Of a DNA stretch of 7,604 nt, positions 1-6,626 are shown one piece after another; position 1 is the first letter of the stretch, and the number at the start of each line of letters is the position of its first letter. The position numbers were made by a program, and so were the translations under genes. This DNA is from Atopobium sp. GTDB taxonomy: Bacteria > Actinomycetota > Coriobacteriia > Coriobacteriales > Atopobiaceae. The DNA is taken from positions 1-7,604 of the forward strand of contig JABZGZ010000058.1 in the NCBI GenBank assembly GCA_015259105.1, given 5' to 3'. The notes under the pieces were generated by a model, which worked only from the letters and a program-made list of their open reading frames with translations, did no database searches and was not told the DNA's origin.

Positions 1-974
1 GTAATGATGCAGGTACCCTTAGCCAGAGCAAGCAGCGTCATGGTCTGTGCCTGCATGTCTGTTGGAAAACCCGGGAATGGCAGCGTCTGGATATCGATAG
101 CTTTAAGATCTTGCTGGCGAGAAGCCCTTGCCCACCTATCTCCGGTCTCGATGGTAATGCCCATCTGCTCATACTTCTTAAGTACCAGGCCAAGGTGATT
201 TGGCTCGAAGCCGTGAACAGTAATAGGCTCACCAGTAAGCGCGCCAATAGCCAGGAAGGTACCAGCCTCAATGCGGTCGCCGACAACTTCATGCTCAACA
301 GGATGCAGCTCTGTAACGCCGTGAATCTCAATAACAGGAGATCCGGCACCCTGAATGTTGGCACCCATTTTGTTGAGCATAGTAGCAAGGTCAACAATTT
401 CTGGCTCACGAGCTGCGTTATCAATGACCGTTACACCCTTGGCAAAAACTGATGCCATCATCAGGTTCTCTGTTGCACCAACGGAAGCAAAGGCCAGAGA
501 AACAGTCTCGCCAGTTATGCCGTGAGGAGCGCTTGCGTGAATATTGCCGTGCTCAACCTTAAATTCAACACCCAAAGCCTCGAGGCCCAGGATGTGCATG
601 TCAATTTTGCGAGCACCGATATTACAACCGCCTGGCATCGCCACAACAGCCTTGCCAAAACGAGAAATAAGGGGACCCAAAACAGCAGTTGATGCACGCA
701 TCTGTGCAACAAGACTGTAAGGAGTCTCCCAGCTTGTAATATCTGTGGTATCAATTTTGAGCTCGTGAAGACCAACGACTTCAATGCGAGCGCCTAACGT
801 CTTGAGCACCTTGCCCATGACGTGAACGTCTGCAATATTAGGAACGTTAGTGAGTGTAGTAACACCAGGAGCCATGATGGTTGCAGCCATCAATTTAAGG
901 GCAGAGTTTTTTGCACCCTCTACAGTGACCTCTCCTGTGACAGAACGGCCACCTACTACTTTTATGACGTCCAT
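1..974 (-). CDS. murA: UDP-N-acetylglucosamine 1-carboxyvinyltransferase MurA (3' end beyond window)
   Basis: First committed enzyme of peptidoglycan synthesis; it transfers enolpyruvate from PEP to UDP-GlcNAc in the cytoplasm. The visible 324 codons run without a stop to the left edge; the family is about 420-430 residues, so roughly 100 C-terminal residues are missing. Visible family landmarks are the N-terminal GEVTVEGAKNSALK block with Lys22-Asn23, QMRAS with Arg93, the active-site loop PGGCNIGARKID with Cys117 and Arg122, and PGFPTDMQAQ with Asp306, which matches the catalytic Asp305 of E. coli. The loop cysteine is the residue alkylated by fosfomycin; mycobacteria carry Asp there, so this target is predicted to be fosfomycin-sensitive. 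The ATG at 974 is chosen because it follows a GGAGG (982-978) and because the MDVIKVVGGR start fits the family. The gap to atpC is only 29 nt with no terminator, so co-transcription with the atp operon is likely. Confidence 0.96.
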   Translation of the reverse strand, partial: MDVIKVVGGRSVTGEVTVEGAKNSALKLMAATIMAPGVTTLTNVPNIADVHVMGKVLKTLGARIEVVGLHELKIDTTDITSWETPYSLVAQMRASTAVLGPLISRFGKAVVAMPGGCNIGARKIDMHILGLEALGVEFKVEHGNIHASAPHGITGETVSLAFASVGATENLMMASVFAKGVTVIDNAAREPEIVDLATMLNKMGANIQGAGSPVIEIHGVTELHPVEHEVVGDRIEAGTFLAIGALTGEPITVHGFEPNHLGLVLKKYEQMGITIETGDRWARASRQQDLKAIDIQTLPFPGFPTDMQAQTMTLLALAKGTCII

Positions 975-977
975 AAA

Positions 978-982
978 CCTCC
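978..982 (-). promoter_or_regulatory. Ribosome binding site of murA
   Basis: A perfect GGAGG lies only 3 nt before the murA ATG. The spacer is shorter than the usual 5-9 nt. No alternative ATG, GTG or TTG lies in frame close downstream, so the ATG still stands as the start. Confidence 0.7.
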
Positions 983-1003
983 GAAAACGACAGTGAGAGA
1001 ATT

Positions 1004-1423
1004 TTACTCCTCAACCACTTGCTTCAGAAGTAGATTACACCAGTCTATCTTTTTTTCGTAGTAGGCACGACGATTATCGTCTTCTGGAAGAGAAAGCATC
1101 TGGTCAATGACGTCATCTCTTGTCTCGCGCACAACATCTGCATCAATGTCATCAACGCGACGAGCATGATCTGCCAAGATAATGACTCCTGTTGGATCGA
1201 TTTCTGCGTATCCACCAGAAATCACTATCTTGGTCATAGATTCTTCATTCTCTGGATGAGGCATGTGCAGTCTTACAACACCATCGCCAAGCGCAATGAT
1301 TTCTGGTGCGTGGCCTGGCCACACACCATACTCTCCATCTGCTGAAGCAAGAATCAGACTTTCAACGGTTCCTTCGTAAAGGAGCTTATCTGGTCTGACA
1401 AACTGACAAGTCAACTCAGCCAT
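1004..1423 (-). CDS. atpC: F1Fo-ATP synthase epsilon subunit
   Basis: Central-stalk subunit that binds gamma and the c-ring and can restrain ATP hydrolysis. It has 139 residues, normal for the family. Residues 1-86 form the expected N-terminal beta-sandwich, with TCQFVRPDKLLYEGTVESL and the GVWPGHAPEI loop (33-42; the family norm is close to GILPGHAPLL) and ISGGYAEID at 68-76. Residues 87-139 form the C-terminal two-helix region, including DIDADVVRE and a polar second helix ending QVVEE. The ATG at 1423 follows the atpD stop by 8 nt. Its Shine-Dalgarno AGGA (1433-1430) overlaps that stop codon at 6 nt from the ATG, so translation is probably coupled to atpD. Last atp gene of the operon; the next gene is murA. 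Confidence 0.97.
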   Translation of the reverse strand: MAELTCQFVRPDKLLYEGTVESLILASADGEYGVWPGHAPEIIALGDGVVRLHMPHPENEESMTKIVISGGYAEIDPTGVIILADHARRVDDIDADVVRETRDDVIDQMLSLPEDDNRRAYYEKKIDWCNLLLKQVVEE

Positions 1424-1431
1424 GAGAAATC

Positions 1432-2913
1432 CTAGTTCTGTGAGCTATCCGAAGCGGACATCTTTGCAGCGCGCTCGCGAACATCTTCGATGGTGCCTGC
1501 AAAACGGAATGCCTGCTCAGGAAGGTCATCGCACTTACCGTCAATAATCTCTGCAAACGAGCGGACAGTCTCCTCAACGGTGCAGTACACACCAGGGTTA
1601 CCAGTGAACTTCTCGGCAACGTGGAATGACTGAGAGAGGAACTGCTGAATCTTACGGGCGCGAGCAACGGTGCGCTGCTGCTCCTCAGAAAGCTCGTCCA
1701 TACCCAGAATTGCAATGATGTCCTGAAGGTCGGAGTACTCCTGCAGGGTCTCCTGAACTGCCATAGCAACGCGGTAGTGCTCTGAACCAACAATGGATGG
1801 ATCAAGAGCAGAACTGGAGCTGGCCAGAGGGTCAACTGCTGGGTAAATACCAAGCTCGGTAATAGCACGAGAAAGAACGGTAGTTGCATCCAAGTGCGTA
1901 AAGGTTGTAGCAGGAGCAGGGTCAGTAAGGTCGTCTGCAGGGACGTAAACTGCCTGTACGGAAGTAATAGAACCTTCCTTGGTGGAAGTAATACGCTCCT
2001 GAAGCTCGCCCATCTCTGTAGCCAGGGTTGGCTGGTAACCAACTGCGGAAGGCATACGACCAAGAAGTGCGGAAACCTCAGAACCTGCCTGAGAGAAGCG
2101 GAAGATGTTGTCGATGAACAACAGAACATCCTGGCCCTGATCACGGAAGTACTCTGCAGTAGTAAGGCCTGCAAGAGCAACACGCATACGAGCTCCTGGT
2201 GGCTCGTTCATCTGACCGTAGACTAGGCAGGTCTTGTTAATAACGCCGGACTCAGTCATCTCGAGGAAGAGGTCGGTACCCTCACGAGTACGCTCTCCAA
2301 CGCCGGTGAATACGGAAGTACCACCATGCTGCTGAGCCAGGTTGTTAATAAGCTCCTGAATCAGAACGGTCTTACCAACGCCAGCGCCACCAAAGAGGCC
2401 AGTCTTTCCGCCTCGAACATAAGGCTCGAGAAGATCGATTGCCTTGATGCCCGTCTCGAAAATCTCTGTCTCAGTAGTGAGCTCTTCGAAGAGAGGTGCT
2501 GGGTGGTGAATTGGATAAAACTCAACGTCTTCAGGAATATCTCCACCGTCGACTGGCTGACCCATGACGTTCCAGACGCGGCCCAGCGTAGACTCGCCTA
2601 CTGGCATCATCATTGGCTTGCCGGTGTCCTTAACGCGAAGGTTACGCTGAAGACCATCGGTTGACGACATAGCGACGGTACGAACAACACCACCGGGAAG
2701 CTGAGACTCAACCTCAAGAACGGTGCTGACGTGACCAACAGGCGTGTCATCCTCTACCGTCAGTGCGGTATAGATGCTTGGAACAGGTCCGTCGAACTTA
2801 ACGTCGACAACTGGTCCAACTACGCGAACGATTACGCCATCGTCAACGTGCTGATTGCGCTTGTTGAGAATAGCTTCCTCAAAGGAAGAAGTCTCTACTT
2901 GCATATCTGACAT
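1432..2913 (-). CDS. atpD: F1Fo-ATP synthase catalytic beta subunit
   Basis: Catalytic subunit of F1; three copies alternate with alpha and make ATP from ADP and phosphate. It has 493 residues. An N-terminal segment of about 25 residues precedes the barrel core GVIVRVVGPVVDVKF, roughly 20 longer than in E. coli. The Walker A GGAGVGKT is at 175-182, the catalytic glutamate is E207 in GERTREG, the Walker B region is LLFIDNIFRFSQAGSE with D268, the family signature PAVDPLASSS is at 358-367, and the lever motif reads DELSEEQ at 406-412. The residue after the signature is Ser368, where most family members have Arg (the STSR or SSSR context). The ATG at 2913 overlaps the atpG stop as TAATG and follows GGAGG (2925-2921) at 7 nt. 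A second ATG three codons in would be 16 nt from that site, so the first is preferred. Confidence 0.98.
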   Translation of the reverse strand: MSDMQVETSSFEEAILNKRNQHVDDGVIVRVVGPVVDVKFDGPVPSIYTALTVEDDTPVGHVSTVLEVESQLPGGVVRTVAMSSTDGLQRNLRVKDTGKPMMMPVGESTLGRVWNVMGQPVDGGDIPEDVEFYPIHHPAPLFEELTTETEIFETGIKAIDLLEPYVRGGKTGLFGGAGVGKTVLIQELINNLAQQHGGTSVFTGVGERTREGTDLFLEMTESGVINKTCLVYGQMNEPPGARMRVALAGLTTAEYFRDQGQDVLLFIDNIFRFSQAGSEVSALLGRMPSAVGYQPTLATEMGELQERITSTKEGSITSVQAVYVPADDLTDPAPATTFTHLDATTVLSRAITELGIYPAVDPLASSSSALDPSIVGSEHYRVAMAVQETLQEYSDLQDIIAILGMDELSEEQQRTVARARKIQQFLSQSFHVAEKFTGNPGVYCTVEETVRSFAEIIDGKCDDLPEQAFRFAGTIEDVRERAAKMSASDSSQN

Positions 2914-3830
2914 TACATATCCTCCAATGCTGCAGCACCACCGATAATCTCATTGAGCTCAGTGGTAATTGCGCCCTGGCGTTCGCGATTGTACGTACGG
3001 CTAAGAGCGCCTAAGACGTTCTCAGCATTATCAGTTGCAGACTGCATTGCACGACGGCGTGCACCATGCTCGGCTGCAGCAGAATCAAGAAGTGCGTGGA
3101 AGATGACCGTCTTGATATAAGCGGGCATCAACGAATCAAGTACCTGAGAAGCAGATGGCGAGAATTGATATTCACTCTTGTTATACGTCTTCACCTGTGA
3201 GAGGGCTTCTTCGGTACGTGGTTTATTAGGAATCGTGAGTTTATCGCGCGAAATAGGAAGAAGTTGCTCTGTAACCTGCTCTTGGTCAACACGGTTCTTT
3301 GCATGCCAGTACTTGATTACGACACGATCAATCTTACCCTTGATATAGCCATCCATGATATAGGAGGCAATACGATCAGCCTGGTCTGCTGTAGGCTCAG
3401 AGGAAATGCCTACATAGGACATGGTGGGCTTGATATTTCTATACGTAAAGTACTCAGTTGGCTTGCGTCCGCAAGTAATTATCTCGGACGACACACCCTT
3501 AGCCTTAAGACGTGCCATCTCATGCTCAACCTCGCGTTGAGGCAGGATGTTAAATCCGCCTGCAAGGCCACGGTCAGATGCGATGACTAAGAACAGCACG
3601 TTCTTCTCGACTTTATGTGTAGCAAGAAGAGGCTGTTTCTTAGGATTAAAGCCAGCGCCTGCTACATTTGCAAGCATAAGGGTAATAGCTTCCTTATATG
3701 GCGAAGCAGCCTCGGCCCTATCAAGTGCCTTGCGGACACGCGCTGTCGAAATCATCGACATCGTGCGCGTAATCTGCATGGTGCTCCTGATGGAGCTCAT
3801 ACGCCTCGATATTTCGTGAAGGTTCGCCAT
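2913..3830 (-). CDS. atpG: F1Fo-ATP synthase gamma subunit
   Basis: Rotor shaft that turns inside the alpha3-beta3 head. It has 305 residues, against about 287 in E. coli. The N-terminal coiled-coil helix starts MANLHEISRRMSSIRSTMQI and ends near residue 45; the core Rossmann-like part carries ASDRGLAGGFN at 84-94, where the usual Cys of DRGLCGG is Ala. The C-terminal helix carries SATDNAENVLGALSR and the family signature region ITTELNEIIGGAAALEDM. A stretch of about 13 extra residues compared with E. coli lies after TEQLLPI, in the part reading RDKLTIPNKPRTEEALSQV. The ATG at 3830 is 6 nt past the atpA stop and is preceded by AGGAG (3844-3840) at 9 nt, in the tail of atpA. The stop shares one base with the atpD start. 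Confidence 0.97.
   Translation of the reverse strand: MANLHEISRRMSSIRSTMQITRTMSMISTARVRKALDRAEAASPYKEAITLMLANVAGAGFNPKKQPLLATHKVEKNVLFLVIASDRGLAGGFNILPQREVEHEMARLKAKGVSSEIITCGRKPTEYFTYRNIKPTMSYVGISSEPTADQADRIASYIMDGYIKGKIDRVVIKYWHAKNRVDQEQVTEQLLPISRDKLTIPNKPRTEEALSQVKTYNKSEYQFSPSASQVLDSLMPAYIKTVIFHALLDSAAAEHGARRRAMQSATDNAENVLGALSRTYNRERQGAITTELNEIIGGAAALEDM
2921..2925 (-). promoter_or_regulatory. Ribosome binding site of atpD inside the end of atpG
   Basis: GGAGG lies 7 nt before the atpD ATG and within the last codons of atpG. It fixes the longer of two candidate beta starts and supports independent ribosome entry in addition to stop-start coupling at TAATG. Confidence 0.8.
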
Positions 3831-3836
3831 TGATAA

Positions 3837-5510
3837 TTACTCCTGCAATGAACCCTGGGTTACTGCGTCAAAAGAGCCTGGTGTGTCTGAATTAGCTTCT
3901 GCCTCATCCACAACCTTGTTTGGATGCTCTTCCAAGAACTTAGCCTTGAAGTGCTTAATGTGATCACTCAAGCGCTCTGCCTGCTCATCAGAAATCTTTC
4001 CGTTGCGCAGAGAGTTGCGGAGCTGTGGGTGATACTCACTCATGTACTGAGCAAGGCCATCACGGAAGAGAGCAACGTTCTCAAGATCAACGTCATCAAT
4101 GAAGTTCTCTTTTGCAGCGTAAATTGCGCAAATCTGGTCTACTACGTCCAGAGCTGAATAACGTGGCTGCTTGAGAAGCTCCATCATATGAGCACCGTGG
4201 TTGAGCTGGTACTGCGTAGTTGCATCCAAGTCGGATCCGAACTGCGAGAATGCCTGCTTCTCACGATAACTTGCAAGGTCCAGACGAAGTGTACCTGCAA
4301 CCTGCTTCATTGCCTTGACCTGAGCGTCGCCACCAACGCGGGATACAGAAATACCTACGTCGACTGCTGGGCGCTGGCCCTGGAAGAAGAGATTAGACTG
4401 CAGATAAATCTGGCCGTCTGTAATGGAAATGACGTTTGTAGGAATGTATGCAGAAACGTCGCCTTCCTGCGTCTCAATAATTGGAAGTGCGGTAAGAGAA
4501 CCTGCTCCGTTTTCATCGGAGAGCTTACATGCACGCTCCAGCAAGCGTGAGTGCAGGTAGAAAATATCACCAGGATATGCCTCACGTCCTGGTGGACGAT
4601 GAAGCGTCAGTGACATCTGACGGTATGCAACTGCCTGCTTAGAGAGGTCATCGTAAACAACAAGAACGTGTCCGCCTGGATGGTCTTTGTCAGCAGGCTT
4701 GCCGTCCTTATCGTTATACATAAAGAACTCACCAATAGCAGCGCCTGCCATAGGGGCAATGTACTGCATTGGAGCAGAATCGGCTGCGGTAGCTGCAACA
4801 ATGACGGTCTTGTCAAGAACACCATGGCGGGAAAGAGACTCGCGGATGTTTGCAACTGTAGACGCCTTCTGACCGATGGCGACATAGATACAAACCATAT
4901 CGGTGTTCTTCTGGTTTACGATTGCGTCAATTGCGATAGCGGTCTTACCGGTCTTACGGTCACCAATGATCAACTCACGCTGACCACGGCCGACAGGAAC
5001 CATAGCGTCAATTGCCAGAAGTCCAGTCTGAACTGGCTCGCAAACAGGCTGACGCTGCATGATGCCAGGAGCCTTGAACTCAATAGGGCGACGATGTGTA
5101 GCGTGGATAGCGCCAAGTCCATCAATAGGCTGGCCCAGTGGGTTAACAACACGACCAAGCATGTCAAAACCGGCTGGAATATCCATGACGCGGCCGGTTG
5201 TACGGCACTCATCGCCTTCCTTAATCTCAGAAACTTCGCCGAACAAAACAGCGCCGACTGAAGTTTCATCAAGGTTCTGAGCAAGACCGAATACGCTGTG
5301 GCCGGTAACGGAGCTGGTGAACTCCAGCAGCTCGCCTGCCATAGCGCTACGTAGGCCAGCAACGCGAGCGATACCGTCTGCTACCTCAGTAACAGCAGAT
5401 ACCTCTTGCTGGGATACGGTTGAATTGACCTTAGAAAGGCGCTCTCTAAGCTGTGCCATGACGGCATCTGAGCTCAGCGTTCCTTCCTGTATAGTGGTCT
5501 TATCAGTCAT
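3837..5510 (-). CDS. atpA: F1Fo-ATP synthase alpha subunit
   Basis: Non-catalytic nucleotide-binding subunit of F1; it supplies the arginine finger to the beta active site. It has 557 residues, longer than the usual 500-515. The N-terminal helix and barrel include VADGIARVAGL at 43-53. The Walker A GDRKTGKT is at 183-190, followed by IGQKAST at 212-218; VLVVYDDLSKQAVAYRQ is at 282-298, and the arginine finger is R391 in ISVSRVGG. Two additions stand out. One is about 12-13 polar residues between FFMY (262-265) and HVLVVYDD, at roughly 266-280 and rich in Asp, Lys and Pro. The other is an acidic, Ser/Thr-rich C-terminal tail of about 30 residues after FLEEHP. The ATG at 5510 overlaps the atpH stop as TAATG. 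No strong Shine-Dalgarno precedes it, so initiation probably depends on coupling to atpH. Confidence 0.98.
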   Translation of the reverse strand: MTDKTTIQEGTLSSDAVMAQLRERLSKVNSTVSQQEVSAVTEVADGIARVAGLRSAMAGELLEFTSSVTGHSVFGLAQNLDETSVGAVLFGEVSEIKEGDECRTTGRVMDIPAGFDMLGRVVNPLGQPIDGLGAIHATHRRPIEFKAPGIMQRQPVCEPVQTGLLAIDAMVPVGRGQRELIIGDRKTGKTAIAIDAIVNQKNTDMVCIYVAIGQKASTVANIRESLSRHGVLDKTVIVAATAADSAPMQYIAPMAGAAIGEFFMYNDKDGKPADKDHPGGHVLVVYDDLSKQAVAYRQMSLTLHRPPGREAYPGDIFYLHSRLLERACKLSDENGAGSLTALPIIETQEGDVSAYIPTNVISITDGQIYLQSNLFFQGQRPAVDVGISVSRVGGDAQVKAMKQVAGTLRLDLASYREKQAFSQFGSDLDATTQYQLNHGAHMMELLKQPRYSALDVVDQICAIYAAKENFIDDVDLENVALFRDGLAQYMSEYHPQLRNSLRNGKISDEQAERLSDHIKHFKAKFLEEHPNKVVDEAEANSDTPGSFDAVTQGSLQE

Positions 5511-5983
5511 TACAATTCACTTTCAACGTGATCTGAAGAGAGCCTACTCTTAATGTGAGTGAGCTGTGTCTTTACCGATGCATCATAACGATGATCACGT
5601 GCCTCAACTACAATGCCGCCCAAAATCTTGGGATTAACACGCTCAATAAGATACACCTGAGTATTGAAGTTCTTCTCGAGCTTCTCGGTGACCTTTGCAC
5701 GTAACTCATCATCAAGAGGCATTGTAGTAGTTACCGTTACTGTAAGTGTCTTGTCTTCTTCTTCAAGAAGCTCCTGGAACGTAGCGGCAACATCATTGAT
5801 AAGGTTGACATCCTCACTCGCCTGCATAGCACCAAGAGTCTCAAGAACTTCTGGAGAGAACTTCTTTGCGTGCTGCACCTGTACAAGGTCTGCAGTTGCA
5901 CGACCCTCTGCGCGGCCAGCCTCCAGGAGTGCCCTGGTATAGCCCTCTACTTTTCTGTCTTGATCGTCTTTATTAGTGCTCAT
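5510..5983 (-). CDS. atpH: F1Fo-ATP synthase delta subunit (OSCP family), short form
   Basis: Peripheral-stalk connector between the b subunits and the top of the alpha3-beta3 head. It has 157 residues, against about 177 in E. coli. The C-terminal part is clear: VNPKILGGIVVEARDHRYDASVKTQL at 116-141 fits the OSCP/delta signature. The N-terminal helical domain, starting near KVEGYTRALLEAGRAEG at 11-27, spans only about 68 residues before the LTVTVTTTMPL strand, while the E. coli counterpart spans about 100. Roughly one helical hairpin seems to be missing, with no sign of a frameshift. The start at 5983 lies 11 nt inside the end of atpF; only a weak AGG, 8 nt away, precedes it. The stop TAA shares its last base with the atpA ATG. 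Position and C-terminal signature make the assignment firm. Confidence 0.93.
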   Translation of the reverse strand: MSTNKDDQDRKVEGYTRALLEAGRAEGRATADLVQVQHAKKFSPEVLETLGAMQASEDVNLINDVAATFQELLEEEDKTLTVTVTTTMPLDDELRAKVTEKLEKNFNTQVYLIERVNPKILGGIVVEARDHRYDASVKTQLTHIKSRLSSDHVESEL

Positions 5984-6584
5984 CTGGAGTACCTACTTCC
6001 GCAAGGTACTTTTCGGCAAGAGCACGCTGCTGCTCTACTGAAAGCTCGTTGCCAATAATCTTTCCGGCAATATCGACGGCAAGATCAACAACGGAATCAG
6101 AAAGCTCAGCCATGGCATGACGACGCTCAGACTCTACAACGCCCTTACCCTTAGTAATAATCTCGACAGCTTCTGCCTTTGCCTGCTCGATAATACGAGC
6201 ACGCTCTTCTTCGCCCTCACGCTTAGCAGCAGAAACAATCTCGTCTGCTTGCTGCTTAGCTGCGTCGATACCAGCTGCTGCGATTTCACGATCCTTGTTG
6301 GCTTCCTCGCGAGCCTTTGCTGCAGCGTCCAGATCGCCTTGGATCTTCTCTTGACGCTTGTCAAGCATACGTAGAACGGAAGGCCATACAAACTTTGCTA
6401 CAACAGCAAAGATGATCAGAAACGCAATCAGAGCAGGAACAAACTCAGCGGGCTTTGGAAGAAGAATATCGGCACCACTTGCACCCTCTTCAGCAAGTGC
6501 GACTGAGGGAGCCATTGCCACAAGTAGAGCAGCAGTTGCGCCTACTGTGCTGGCTTTTTTAACTCCCTTACAAATCGTATTCAT
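5973..6584 (-). CDS. atpF: F1Fo-ATP synthase b subunit with putative signal peptide
   Basis: Membrane-anchored peripheral stalk (stator). With the ATG at 6584 the protein has 203 residues. Residues 1-31 look like a Sec signal peptide: Lys6, Lys9 and Lys10, a hydrophobic stretch ATAALLVAMA, and SVALA before EEG as a possible AXA cleavage site. The usual b core follows: PAEFVPALIAFLIIFAVVAKFVW at about 45-67 is the membrane anchor, then the basic KRQEKIQGDL turn, then a long charged coiled coil to about 160, then AGKIIGNELSVEQQ near 173-186, the delta-binding end. The GGAGG at 6594-6590 stands 5 nt before this ATG. A longer reading from a TTG at 6596 would place the ribosome site inside the coding region and is rejected. 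Gene lies 42 nt after atpE and overlaps atpH by 11 nt. Confidence 0.96.
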   Translation of the reverse strand: MNTICKGVKKASTVGATAALLVAMAPSVALAEEGASGADILLPKPAEFVPALIAFLIIFAVVAKFVWPSVLRMLDKRQEKIQGDLDAAAKAREEANKDREIAAAGIDAAKQQADEIVSAAKREGEEERARIIEQAKAEAVEIITKGKGVVESERRHAMAELSDSVVDLAVDIAGKIIGNELSVEQQRALAEKYLAEVGTPDEH

Positions 6585-6626
6585 GCATTCCTCCAACGTA
6601 GCGTTTTCGCTGTTACAAACAGTAAT
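6585..6626 (-). other. atpE-atpF spacer with two small inverted repeats
   Basis: Read on the minus strand, this 42-nt gap holds CTGTT-TGT-AACAG (6622-6610) and AGCG-AAAA-CGCT (6611-6600). They share two bases, so both cannot form fully at once. No T-tract follows, so neither is a terminator. The ribosome site of atpF lies just downstream. A role in setting atpE/atpF expression ratio or mRNA cleavage is inference. Confidence 0.45.
6590..6594 (-). promoter_or_regulatory. Ribosome binding site that sets the atpF start
   Basis: GGAGG, 5 nt before the ATG at 6584. It overlaps an in-frame TTG at 6596 and thereby excludes it. A second ATG at 6588 is out of frame. Confidence 0.85.

Noticed and set aside
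111..452. Plus-strand open frame opposite murA
   Set aside because: Antisense to a frame with intact MurA motifs and without a plausible start signal.
1416..2183. Open frame of 255 codons on the minus strand in another frame of atpD
   Set aside because: It lies inside atpD, is very rich in Leu, Ser and Arg, and matches no family; it is a frame shadow of codon bias.
4668..5261. Open frame of 197 codons on the plus strand opposite atpA
   Set aside because: It is fully antisense to a highly conserved gene, has no ribosome site I can see and reads as low-complexity shadow sequence rich in Asn, Leu and Cys.
5510..5983. Frameshift or deletion as the reason for the short delta
   Set aside because: The frame is continuous from a plausible start to the TAATG junction, and both ends align well with the family, so a natural short form is more likely.
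6585..6596. TTG at 6596 as the atpF start, adding four residues
   Set aside because: The TTG overlaps the GGAGG that serves the ATG at 6584, and the MNTICKGVKK start fits a signal peptide better.
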